Source: CAYUAI01 sp964442745
Lineage (GTDB): Bacteria > Pseudomonadota > Gammaproteobacteria > S012-40
Reading direction: 5' to 3'
Assembly: GCA_964442745.1 (NCBI GenBank)
Contig: CAYUAI010000081.1
Span: forward strand, 1-17,611
Length of the DNA stretch: 17,611 nucleotides
A program made the position numbers and the translations under genes. Positions within the stretch are counted from its first letter, which is position 1. Each line of letters opens with the position of its first letter. The notes beneath the pieces were generated by a model. The model was not told the DNA's origin. It was given only the letters and a program-made list of their open reading frames with translations, and searched no databases. Below are positions 1 to 7,671 of the stretch, in pieces.

Positions 1-506
1 ATCACAAAAGCTCGAAATAGAACCACTATTCCTGCACTTTTGTTCAATCAGAACGAACCAATACAAACCCAATCTGGGCGCCAAACAGGAAAGTTATTAC
101 ATGCCCATTCCTTATCATCCTTATTAAGATTGCTCATAAAAATCTATTGATAAGGTATAACTTATAAGGCGTTATTATGTCAGTTATTATTTTAATTATT
201 ACTTGGCATTAGTACTAAGGTTATTATTCCATACTTATTTTCTTTCCCCTTCAAATTTCAGCACCCGGCTTTCTCGATCACCCAATATTATATTCGCAAG
301 CGATTTAGTATCTACGAGGCTGGCCGAGAATAGATGAAACATAGTATATCGCATCTCAACAAATCCACCTAAATTCTGTCAACAGATCGCATCGCATGTA
401 TATTTTTAACTGACAAAAGCTAGATTTTTATTGGAATTATAGTTTTCCCACCACAAAATCGCTCAGCTTTAACCCCATAAAAACCAGCTAGCATGAAATG
501 AAAAAG
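1..506. other. AT-rich non-coding region downstream of the multiheme cytochrome gene
   Basis: I see no credible coding region here on either strand. It is AT-rich and holds one copy of a ~45-bp dispersed repeat (about 65-112, annotated separately). I looked for an intrinsic terminator for the cytochrome gene that ends at 507 and found no convincing GC-rich hairpin followed by a T-run on the minus strand. Confidence 0.6.
65..112 (+). repeat. Dispersed ~45-bp repeat, copy A
   Basis: By eye this stretch aligns with two further copies near 6821-6864 (minus strand) and 6886-6932 (plus strand). Shared blocks with the minus-strand copy include AAGTTATTA and GCCCATTCCT at nearly the same spacing (roughly 33 of 44 positions). 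Shared blocks with the plus-strand copy include AATCT, GGCGCCAA, CAGG and GTTAT. No transposase gene is visible. The element class is unknown; a MITE- or REP-type repeat is the simplest guess. Confidence 0.55.
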
Positions 507-3500
507 TTAGGGTAATACACCTCGTATATCAAATACTTTTTGTGCATATCCAGTAATATCTCGCACATCGGCGTCATTTAATACGCCAATACCAATAATG
601 GCAGGCATACTGCTGCCAGGTTGTGAAAAACGCACTTTATGTAAAAATCGCCATGGGTTTTGTTTCGCAACAGCAAAAATATCAAGTTCAGCTTGAACGG
701 CACCACTCGGCAATGTCCTACCATCTGCACCGTGACAACTTAAGCAATTAACACTCGCTTCTTTTTTTCCTTCATAAAGGGATTTTCCATTATTTGCATC
801 AACAAATAATGGCACTAGCTCACCGGTCGTTCTGTAAATGAAATTCGCCGTATCCAAGGTGCCTTCAATAATAAACCGTGTGAGATCCCACAACTCACGC
901 TCCCCTAGAATACTTGGCAATCCAGATTTCTCACTACCAAAATTATGGATCTCGCGTGAACCATTTTTTATCCAGTTGAAAATAAATTCTTGCAATTCTT
1001 CCGGACTCGTCATTTGCCCCTGCCTAAGCTGAAGCTTATAAATTAAATTGTCCACATCGCGATCCGTCGGGTAAAACTCAATGCCTTTATAGTTCCAGGC
1101 ATGGCAGGTAATACAGCGCCAGGTATCTTGTGCAGGATTAGCCGGGTCTGCAATATTCAGTTTGTCTCGTTGATCCCAAAAAGGATTGATACTGCTCGGA
1201 GGTTGCACACTGGCATCACTGGTTTGCATCTCCATCCACCAAGTATCATATAAACGACCACCCCGCTCAACATTTGCCGTCGCGTAGCTATACGTCGATG
1301 TTCCAGGAGGCGGCTCAATCACCGGCGGAACCACTACGCCCCCCGAAAGCGTCTTCACAAACGCCAATACGTGCCCAGCTTCTTCAGGCGATAAACCGGT
1401 AAATCGCGTAATGGAAGGGACCATTAAACTACCTGGCTGCCCAAACCGCACCGTATGTGCCAATTGATGAGGCGTCTGCTTGGCTACTTGGCTAACATCA
1501 ACGTTTGAAATACTGGTACCCTGTGCACCATGACAGTTAACACAGTTACCCGGCGTGATACCCTGATAAATATCCTGGCCTAATTGCGCATTCCCCGCCT
1601 CAATTGCCGCCTGTATATCAGCCACGCCTTGCTGTTCGCCATTGGTTAAAAATTCCGAAATATCACTGATATCTTGCCGTTTCATATAACTGTTAAGCGC
1701 ATGATCCGAGGGATTATTTACTGTGCCATCCAATAAAAAATCAACGATACTTTCAGGTGCCATAGTTAAATCCAATACACCTTTGATATCGGTAAAAAGA
1801 GGATGTCCAGAATCGGCCAACACACCTTGATTTCCTTTATAGTCCCAACCATGGCATGAACTGCAGCGCCAAGTCTCAGTGCCTTGAGTCGCATTACTGG
1901 TCGGCCACAATGGATGTTCACCCACGGGTGCCTCATCGGCGTTTTCTTTCCACCAAGTATCATATAACCGCCCACCACGTGCGATATTTGGTAATAAATC
2001 AGTTTGTGAATACGCTAATATATTAATACTTGACTCAAGCGTTTTAATCTCTTCGGGGATATATTCAATAACCCCCTTCATCCGGCGAACATCAGACGCT
2101 TGCACAAACCCATAACGAATTCTATGGAGAAACTCCCAAGGGTTCAGTTTTGCGGTGGTATCAACTAATTGTATTTCCCCGCGATCAGGATCTCGATCCT
2201 TAAATGGAAACCGTTTGCCATCTTTTTTATGACAAGAAGATCGGGCACAACGCCCCATATTATTATCTTCATAATATAATTTCCCTAACGCAATATCATA
2301 ACTAAACGGTTCCCCGGTTTGATCATTGATGAGATTATGAGGTGCTTGCCCTTGCGTGGCTTCCTGGCGAATAGTTTCAATAAACTGAACCAACTGATAT
2401 ATATATTTATCATCGAACAATGATGAATAGGCGTGCAAGCCATCCTCACCACCTGAGCGCAAAAATTCATACAATTGACTGGCACCGTTATATTTCATGG
2501 TGGGATTGGCATCAGTCGCGATAATGCCTTTTACACCACTAAAGTGATTACCTGCACCATATTGGCCATCCACTCCTCGATAATCCCAACCATGGCATTC
2601 TTTACATCGCCATGTTTCTGCCCCGGCAATGATGTCATTGGGACTAACCCACAACGGATGCCCTCCTTGCGGTACAGGTGGCTGACCACCGGCGGCTTTG
2701 TTATCGTAATCAATCAATGTCCACCATCGATCGTAAAGCGAGCCACCACTGGCAATATCTGCAGCACTATTGAAGCTTTGCAAATCACCGATAGAAAAAT
2801 TATTTTCTACATTACCTACCACTAAGGACTTCCAGGTATAGGCGAGCACATTCTTAGCTTCATTTAAATCCAGACCACCCATCATAACCTCAGGCAAACC
2901 AAAGCGCACGATGTGCAAAAACCGATCCGCATCATATAATGCAACATTTGCCACCGCTTCACTGTCTCCTGCATGACAACCACTGGCATCACAACCAGCG
3001 CCTGCATTATTCTCGATTGGTGTTGTATAAATGCTTTCCCCAGCCGTTAAATCACCACTCCAACTATAGCCAGGATCGTTAACGGCTTCTTTGACAAATA
3101 AAGATAAATCACTAATATCGGCTTCAGACAACACATCGATAAACCCATGGGATTTCCCGCCACTGGTTTCTCCGGCGCGAATAAATGCAGAAATATCATC
3201 GATTGATTTATTTTGTGCCGCCAGAATTAAGCCAGGGAAACCCGTATAGTCACGACTCATGGGTCCGGAATTTCCTGACGCTCCCTTATAGTCCCAACCA
3301 TGGCAGGTTTGGCAAGACCAAGTCGCAGCCCCTGTTTTTTCATTAATATATTTATCAATGAATTTAGCCCGATCTTCCCACAATACATGATCAGTCTGTG
3401 GCTGCGAGGCGCCATTTTCCTCCCACCATTGCACATATAATCGACCACCTCGCAAGCTATCACCTGTGACCGTGCTTGCTCGGGGGGATGCACTAATTTC

Positions 3501-5024
3501 CTCCGTATGATCACTTTCCCCCGCATCATTTAACGCTGATAAACGATAATAATAGGTCACACCATTAGATAACTGTAAATGCGAATGCTCTAATATCCCA
3601 ACGAGGATGACATTGGTCTGTTGGTTAATGATAAAGTCTGGCGTCAGTGACCAATAAATATTATATCGAGTCGCTCCAACAGCGACATCCCAGGTTAGTT
3701 TAATTAAGCTATCCCCAGGTACGGCTTTAAAGTTAGTCGGAGGATCCGGCCGAACCACCGCCCCCTCATACGGTTTCGCACTATCCAACTCCGAATCACG
3801 GCTTATGCCGCCTGCCACCGTCGCCGTTAGCACGTAATAATAAGTGACATCATTGGCCACGGGTTCATGGGTAAAGGGTGACGTAGCATTGGTGAAAATA
3901 TTTGGGGATTTAGAACTCACCTCCGGCTCAGTTGACCAATATAACGTGTAAGTGGCCGTTGCTGGGCCTCGCCAAGTAATCATAACTTTACCATCACCGG
4001 GTACCGCTTTTACATCAAAAGGTGATGTCGGTATCGCATTCGCACTTGGTATAGCTGATTTTATCTCCGAGGGATTACTCTCAATGGTTTCGGTTGCCAC
4101 CGCCGTCACCACATAATAGAAAGTCAGGTTATTCACTAAGTCTTCATGTAAATACTCCGTACCCGTCACGGTAATAGTCCGCTCTGCCGGATGACTATTG
4201 ATATCAATGGTTGCTGCCGAGGACCAATAAATTTTATAAGAAACCGCTCCTAGGCTTGAGTCCCATGTTAAGCGTACTTGGCCATTAAGCCCTTCCGCGC
4301 TAAAATTGGCTGGCGCAATGGGTGCATTTTGCCCACGTGGCTTTGCAGAATTTCTATTCGTCGCCCCGCTTGTCCCATACTCATTCACCGCCTCCATCAA
4401 ATAATAATACGCAGTGCCATTGACTAATGGCGCATCGCTATCATCTTTATCATGAGTATACGGACTGCTCACATCTTCAATTTTTTTCGTTGTCGGACTT
4501 AAACGCGTAATAGAAGCTTCGGTATCCCAATAGAGATTATACGTCTCCCCTTTTTTCATAAGCCAGGTAATTTTCACAGCCTGATCTAATGCTTCAACTT
4601 TAACGTTTTGGGGTACATTCGGCGGCACACCTAACGTCGAGACTTCGAGCACCGGCAAAGAAGGAGCGCTTTCCGCATTATTGACGATCGAAGTAATCAC
4701 ATAGCGATACACCGTATTCGCCGTGAGTAAACTATGCCGATAGCTAACGGTGGGACTCTCAACGGGGATAATTTTCCCTTCTTTGAACGGGTCAGCAAAT
4801 GCATTGGTTGTGTGGTAAATGCGATAAGAATCGGCCCCCCCCACCGGCGACCAATTTAACAAAATGAAGTCTTCCCCAACCGCAGCACTTTTAAAATTTT
4901 CAGGTATAACGACATTAGGCGTTTGCGTGTTAATAACGCCTTCGCCACAACCTGAAAGAATAAAAAGCACTACGATCAGTAGCCAACATAGCTGCTGCCT
5001 TCTATTCAAGGTGAATCCCCCCAC
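507..5024 (-). CDS. Giant lipoprotein: five FN3 domains fused to four di-heme cytochrome c modules (octaheme)
   Basis: The 1505-residue product is predicted to be an exported, lipid-anchored electron-transfer protein. Residues 7-26 form a lipoprotein signal (basic NRR, hydrophobic core, lipobox LSGC with Cys26); Gly at +2 is compatible with the outer membrane. Five fibronectin type III domains follow at about 36-131, 134-229, 235-327, 332-418 and 426-515, each with the late Tyr-rich strand (YYY). Four repeated modules begin at 526, 760, 1017 and 1255 with GG(R/S)LY..WW. Each has a first heme motif WxCxxCH(G/A)W(D/N)Y(K/R)G (Cys571, 807, 1054, 1304) and a second heme motif (Cys678, 926, 1161, 1427), then an Hx(V/I)R(F/Y) stretch with a nearby Met as possible distal ligand. 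The second motifs of modules 1 and 2 are CX4CH. The first codon is GTG at 5024; TTG at 5009 is equally possible, because a G6 tract sits just upstream of it and it gives a more usual short signal peptide. Substrate and partners are unknown. The multicopper oxidase gene lies 433 bases upstream on the same strand. Confidence 0.88.
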   Translation of the reverse strand: MGGFTLNRRQQLCWLLIVVLFILSGCGEGVINTQTPNVVIPENFKSAAVGEDFILLNWSPVGGADSYRIYHTTNAFADPFKEGKIIPVESPTVSYRHSLLTANTVYRYVITSIVNNAESAPSLPVLEVSTLGVPPNVPQNVKVEALDQAVKITWLMKKGETYNLYWDTEASITRLSPTTKKIEDVSSPYTHDKDDSDAPLVNGTAYYYLMEAVNEYGTSGATNRNSAKPRGQNAPIAPANFSAEGLNGQVRLTWDSSLGAVSYKIYWSSAATIDINSHPAERTITVTGTEYLHEDLVNNLTFYYVVTAVATETIESNPSEIKSAIPSANAIPTSPFDVKAVPGDGKVMITWRGPATATYTLYWSTEPEVSSKSPNIFTNATSPFTHEPVANDVTYYYVLTATVAGGISRDSELDSAKPYEGAVVRPDPPTNFKAVPGDSLIKLTWDVAVGATRYNIYWSLTPDFIINQQTNVILVGILEHSHLQLSNGVTYYYRLSALNDAGESDHTEEISASPRASTVTGDSLRGGRLYVQWWEENGASQPQTDHVLWEDRAKFIDKYINEKTGAATWSCQTCHGWDYKGASGNSGPMSRDYTGFPGLILAAQNKSIDDISAFIRAGETSGGKSHGFIDVLSEADISDLSLFVKEAVNDPGYSWSGDLTAGESIYTTPIENNAGAGCDASGCHAGDSEAVANVALYDADRFLHIVRFGLPEVMMGGLDLNEAKNVLAYTWKSLVVGNVENNFSIGDLQSFNSAADIASGGSLYDRWWTLIDYDNKAAGGQPPVPQGGHPLWVSPNDIIAGAETWRCKECHGWDYRGVDGQYGAGNHFSGVKGIIATDANPTMKYNGASQLYEFLRSGGEDGLHAYSSLFDDKYIYQLVQFIETIRQEATQGQAPHNLINDQTGEPFSYDIALGKLYYEDNNMGRCARSSCHKKDGKRFPFKDRDPDRGEIQLVDTTAKLNPWEFLHRIRYGFVQASDVRRMKGVIEYIPEEIKTLESSINILAYSQTDLLPNIARGGRLYDTWWKENADEAPVGEHPLWPTSNATQGTETWRCSSCHGWDYKGNQGVLADSGHPLFTDIKGVLDLTMAPESIVDFLLDGTVNNPSDHALNSYMKRQDISDISEFLTNGEQQGVADIQAAIEAGNAQLGQDIYQGITPGNCVNCHGAQGTSISNVDVSQVAKQTPHQLAHTVRFGQPGSLMVPSITRFTGLSPEEAGHVLAFVKTLSGGVVVPPVIEPPPGTSTYSYATANVERGGRLYDTWWMEMQTSDASVQPPSSINPFWDQRDKLNIADPANPAQDTWRCITCHAWNYKGIEFYPTDRDVDNLIYKLQLRQGQMTSPEELQEFIFNWIKNGSREIHNFGSEKSGLPSILGERELWDLTRFIIEGTLDTANFIYRTTGELVPLFVDANNGKSLYEGKKEASVNCLSCHGADGRTLPSGAVQAELDIFAVAKQNPWRFLHKVRFSQPGSSMPAIIGIGVLNDADVRDITGYAQKVFDIRGVLP

Positions 5025-5457
5025 TGACGTTTCTACCCGTTTTTTTTAACTTCTACGGTTAAGAAAGTTCTTTACATAATGTTATCTGGCTGACCTACCA
5101 TTTCGATAAATTGTTTATAGTATTCATTATTATAACGATATCGACAACAAATTATTTTATTTGTAAGAATATATTGCTGACACGACCTCGATACTAAATA
5201 CTAAGCTTTGCTCTCCAATTAACAGCACGCTTTTGCCACCCAGCGCCAAGCAAAAATCACCTACATTGATATCTCTGAAATAACGGAAAAATACATCTCA
5301 ATGATAGAGTAAGCCTAAAAAATATTGCTAAAAATCAAACGACTATCATGGCGAACAACTCAGATCTAAATGACAAGTATCGCTGCCGCTGTTGAATTCA
5401 AGCTGAATCTGTCATAACCTCGACGCAATAATCATCCAACCAAATTCACCCGCTTAA
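5025..5457. other. Intergenic region between the multicopper oxidase and cytochrome genes
   Basis: The 433 bases hold no credible gene. On the minus strand (direction of both flanking genes) there is an AT-rich stretch around 5101-5165 with a TATAAT-like hexamer and a CGATATCG palindrome (5136-5143). No well-spaced -35/-10 pair could be defended. The length suggests that the cytochrome gene may have its own promoter rather than tight translational coupling to the oxidase. Confidence 0.4.
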
Positions 5458-6684
5458 CTATAATTGAATATTATACCTTGCCATCATGCCCGCTGTCATA
5501 TGGTCGGCAACGTGGCAATGAAAAAGCCAGTGCCCTGGATTATTGGCAAGCATAGTGACTGAGATCATAGAAGCTGGCATTAATTCAATCACATCAGTGC
5601 GGACCCCGGTGTTAGTTATTACGGTATTACCATGCCAATGAGCCGTATGTAAATCAACTTCCGTCCCCAGACCAAGAATATGCCAACGAACCCGGTGCCC
5701 CACCGTCGCCACATAACCTTCCAGGTTACCAAACAAATAACCATTCATCGCGTGCATTAACCCCCCTTCCTCACCTCCTTCTTCATTGAAGACCATAAAA
5801 AGTGCCGTATACTCATGATCGACATCAATCGGCTTTAGGTTATCAGAACTTCTTACCATTTCCGGCTCCGTGACAATAATCGTCCCGATCAAACCCGCAT
5901 ATATATCACCAACCGCATCGACCGCAGAATGATACATCCAAACCTTAGAGGATATGTTTTCGCCTGGGCCAGGCATCGATGACTCATCCACATACCACCG
6001 ATAGACAAAACTTTCACCCGGCGCAACATGAGCCCCTGGCATGCCATTAAACTCAAAATCTGCACCATCGTTTGCAACGTCATGCCCAACCCCGTGCGGA
6101 TGCATGGATAATGGTCGATCGCTACGATTTGTAAAATGTACAACTAATACGTCGCCGAGCGTCCCTCTCAATTCCGGACCTAAGATCCCCATCCAACGAG
6201 GCTGAATTTTCGGTTGCGTATAGCTAGCATCGGTATATTCAATGAAGCGATATTTCTTATAGGTTGCCACATCCCCCCATGGACTCACACCGAGTGATGG
6301 TTCGATTTGGTTCAATCCCGTGGGAATATAATTCCACTGAACGATTTCAGCGGCAACGAAATAATGGCGTTCGACTCCTCCCCCATCCACCACATCGGGA
6401 TTAGAGCCACCTGGCGGTGGCGTCGGTGACGGAGCAGGTCCAGCAATATCATCGCTTGGATCTGGGTCTGGGTCTGGGTCTGGGTCTGGGTCTGGATTAT
6501 GAGACGCGCTAGGCGGACTTAGCGGAGGTTCATCATGCACCGCCGGTTTAATCGTACTTTGTTTCACCACCCCATCATCTTTCTCTGTCTGAGCACTTTC
6601 TCTTTCTTTGAGACTTTCTGTACAACCTGCGCCAAAAATTAGCCATGTTAAAAATAATATTATTTTCATTGAAAAACGATTCAT
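5458..6684 (-). CDS. Lipoprotein two-domain multicopper oxidase, ceruloplasmin/hephaestin-like
   Basis: The 408-residue product is a predicted exported copper oxidase. A lipoprotein-type signal ends in GAGC (Cys21, a somewhat weak lipobox). A low-complexity linker (about 22-105) includes a run of Asp-Pro repeats (64-76) and Pro-rich sequence. The cupredoxin part has motif 1 MHPHG (His195, His197), motif 2 MYHSAVD (His252), motif 3 HTAHWHG (His346, 349, 351) and motif 4 HCHVADHMTAGM (His389, Cys390, His391, His395, Met400). The type 1 copper ligands His346/Cys390/His395/Met400 are complete. The trinuclear cluster has seven of eight expected His: motif 2 has Ala254 where HxH is usual. Wording such as YHSAVD followed by IYAGLIG recalls the ceruloplasmin/hephaestin branch. 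Likely activity is oxidation of a metal ion (Fe, Mn or Cu) or a phenolic compound with O2; the substrate cannot be told. The ATG start at 6684 follows a purine-rich GGAG/G8/AG ribosome-binding region. Confidence 0.87.
   Translation of the reverse strand: MNRFSMKIILFLTWLIFGAGCTESLKERESAQTEKDDGVVKQSTIKPAVHDEPPLSPPSASHNPDPDPDPDPDPDPSDDIAGPAPSPTPPPGGSNPDVVDGGGVERHYFVAAEIVQWNYIPTGLNQIEPSLGVSPWGDVATYKKYRFIEYTDASYTQPKIQPRWMGILGPELRGTLGDVLVVHFTNRSDRPLSMHPHGVGHDVANDGADFEFNGMPGAHVAPGESFVYRWYVDESSMPGPGENISSKVWMYHSAVDAVGDIYAGLIGTIIVTEPEMVRSSDNLKPIDVDHEYTALFMVFNEEGGEEGGLMHAMNGYLFGNLEGYVATVGHRVRWHILGLGTEVDLHTAHWHGNTVITNTGVRTDVIELMPASMISVTMLANNPGHWLFHCHVADHMTAGMMARYNIQL
6461..6496 (-). repeat. In-frame hexanucleotide repeat (Asp-Pro coding) in the oxidase gene
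   Basis: Plus-strand TCTGGG occurs five times in perfect tandem (6461-6490), followed by one near-copy TCTGGA. On the coding strand this encodes consecutive Asp-Pro pairs in the linker between the lipid anchor and the cupredoxin domains. A six-base unit keeps the frame, so copy-number changes would alter linker length by two residues per unit. Confidence 0.9.
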
Positions 6685-6687
6685 ACT

Positions 6688-6695
6688 CCCCCCCC
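6688..6695 (-). promoter_or_regulatory. G8 tract inside the ribosome-binding site of the oxidase gene
   Basis: The coding strand reads GGAGGGGGGGGAGT directly before ATG at 6684, so the Shine-Dalgarno region contains eight consecutive G (plus-strand C8). This is the sequence that supports the chosen start. Long homopolymers in such a place can change length by slippage and so alter ribosome spacing; whether that happens here is inference. Confidence 0.6.
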
Positions 6696-6820
6696 TCCAT
6701 GAGTCGATCAGTGATTACGCAATATTTTGCAGAACCATAAACTCATACTTGTTCACAGACCTTGTGCACCGAATTCAAACTGGCTTAGGCAGAATAGCTC
6801 TCGCTATTGCACACCTTTTG

Positions 6821-6864
6821 AGGAATGGGCGACGATAATAACTTCCCAGTTTTGTCCCCTGATC
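6821..6864 (-). repeat. Dispersed ~45-bp repeat, copy C (inverted)
   Basis: Read on the minus strand this matches copy A at 71-112, with GGG, AAAC, AAGTTATTA and GCCCATTCCT conserved in order and a two-base insertion. It lies about 135 bases upstream of the oxidase start, in opposite orientation to copy A, and faces copy B across a short spacer that carries AGGCGCC twice. Confidence 0.55.
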
Positions 6865-6885
6865 CGTCTTCACCTAAGGCGCCTG

Positions 6886-6932
6886 CAAACTAAATCTAGG
6901 CGCCAAGCCAGGCCGTTATCACGTGCTCACTC
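6886..6932 (+). repeat. Dispersed ~45-bp repeat, copy B
   Basis: This stretch aligns on the plus strand with copy A: CAAAC, AATCT, GGCGCCAA, CAGG, GTTAT, TGC and TCCT occur in the same order with small gaps. Together with copy C it makes a divergent inverted pair upstream of the oxidase gene. Confidence 0.5.
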
Positions 6933-7148
6933 CTAAGCCATTGGATCGATAGTCACAACTCACCCAACATTAAATAAATAGTAAAATCGTTATACACCGG
7001 CTTTATCAATAGGCCGAATAAATTCATTGTTATTTTAGGATAACCGCTATTTTACTGCATCTTGGCCAACAGTCCTCCCCCTTAAAAACGATCAACCGCT
7101 ATCCCTCATTCTGGTTTCAGCTTATCAAGTGCTGAATAAATAAAGGTA

Positions 7149-7248
7149 NNNNNNNNNNNNNNNNNNNNNNNNNNNNNNNNNNNNNNNNNNNNNNNNNNNN
7201 NNNNNNNNNNNNNNNNNNNNNNNNNNNNNNNNNNNNNNNNNNNNNNNN
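7149..7248. other. Assembly gap (100 N)
   Basis: Exactly 100 consecutive N. This is the usual placeholder for a scaffold join of unknown true length, so the distance, and possibly the linkage, between the oxidase/cytochrome genes and the genes to the right is not proven by this sequence. Confidence 0.97.
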
Positions 7249-7281
7249 TAAATGACAGCCTCGTCGCTCGGTCACTAAGCC

Positions 7282-7305
7282 GTGGATTCGCTGCGCTTAA
7301 TCCAC
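7282..7305. repeat. REP-like inverted repeat beside the assembly gap
   Basis: The arms GTGGATT (7282-7288) and AATCCAC (7299-7305) enclose a 10-base GC-rich loop. On the minus strand the sequence reads GGGTGGATT-AAGCGCAGCG-AATCCAC, which resembles the GTGGATTA-type extragenic palindromes that occur in many copies in various proteobacteria. A second small GCGC-ATAAA-GCGC inverted repeat follows at 7325-7337. Multi-copy repeats of this kind often break short-read assemblies, which fits the adjacent N-run. Confidence 0.6.
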
Positions 7306-7671
7306 CCGATTCCATTATCACTCTGCGCATAAAGCGCTGGATTAGATACTTAACTTGAAGGATGCAGCAAGAAGACGGTCCGCCATCGCATGGGACAATA
7401 TTAGATTTATTATTATTTTCATTTCGCCTATTTTCAGCAAAAACAATAGGTGATATTCGGTTCTGATCCGCTTGCCACCCCCTTATAAAATAAACTAAGA
7501 ATTGATCGTAAGCAAACTCTTTTATTGCCAAGACCAAACAACTTTAATCAGATTAAAACATGGGCACTCATTGATAGCATACATCGCATCATAAAAAACA
7601 CCAATGAATACCCGCACCAAACTCAGGACCATAAGTCATTCATAGCCCGATCAAAACAACACCAACCAAGC

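Larger units (their letters stand above)
6933..7671. other. Non-coding region interrupted by an assembly gap
   Basis: Apart from the N-run and the REP-like repeat this stretch holds nothing I recognise. A minus-strand open frame crosses the N-run (about 7106-7537), but its sequence is translated repeat and lacks any family resemblance, so it is not called. Because sequence is missing, a short gene or mobile element could be hidden in the gap. Confidence 0.5.

Noticed and set aside
1766..3529. Several minus-strand frames of 60-90 codons inside the cytochrome gene (1766-1978, 2285-2485, 2531-2713, 3257-3529)
   Set aside because: They are out-of-frame shadows produced by the repeated heme-module DNA; the main frame has clear domains throughout.
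6793..6808. Inverted repeat AATAGC-TCTC-GCTATT upstream of the oxidase as a regulator site
   Set aside because: A 6-bp stem with no T-run and no known operator pattern; too weak to call.
7106..7537. Minus-strand open frame across the N-run (143 codons)
   Set aside because: A third of it is N or translated repeat (the REP-like palindrome), it has no recognisable family and its continuity over the gap is artificial.
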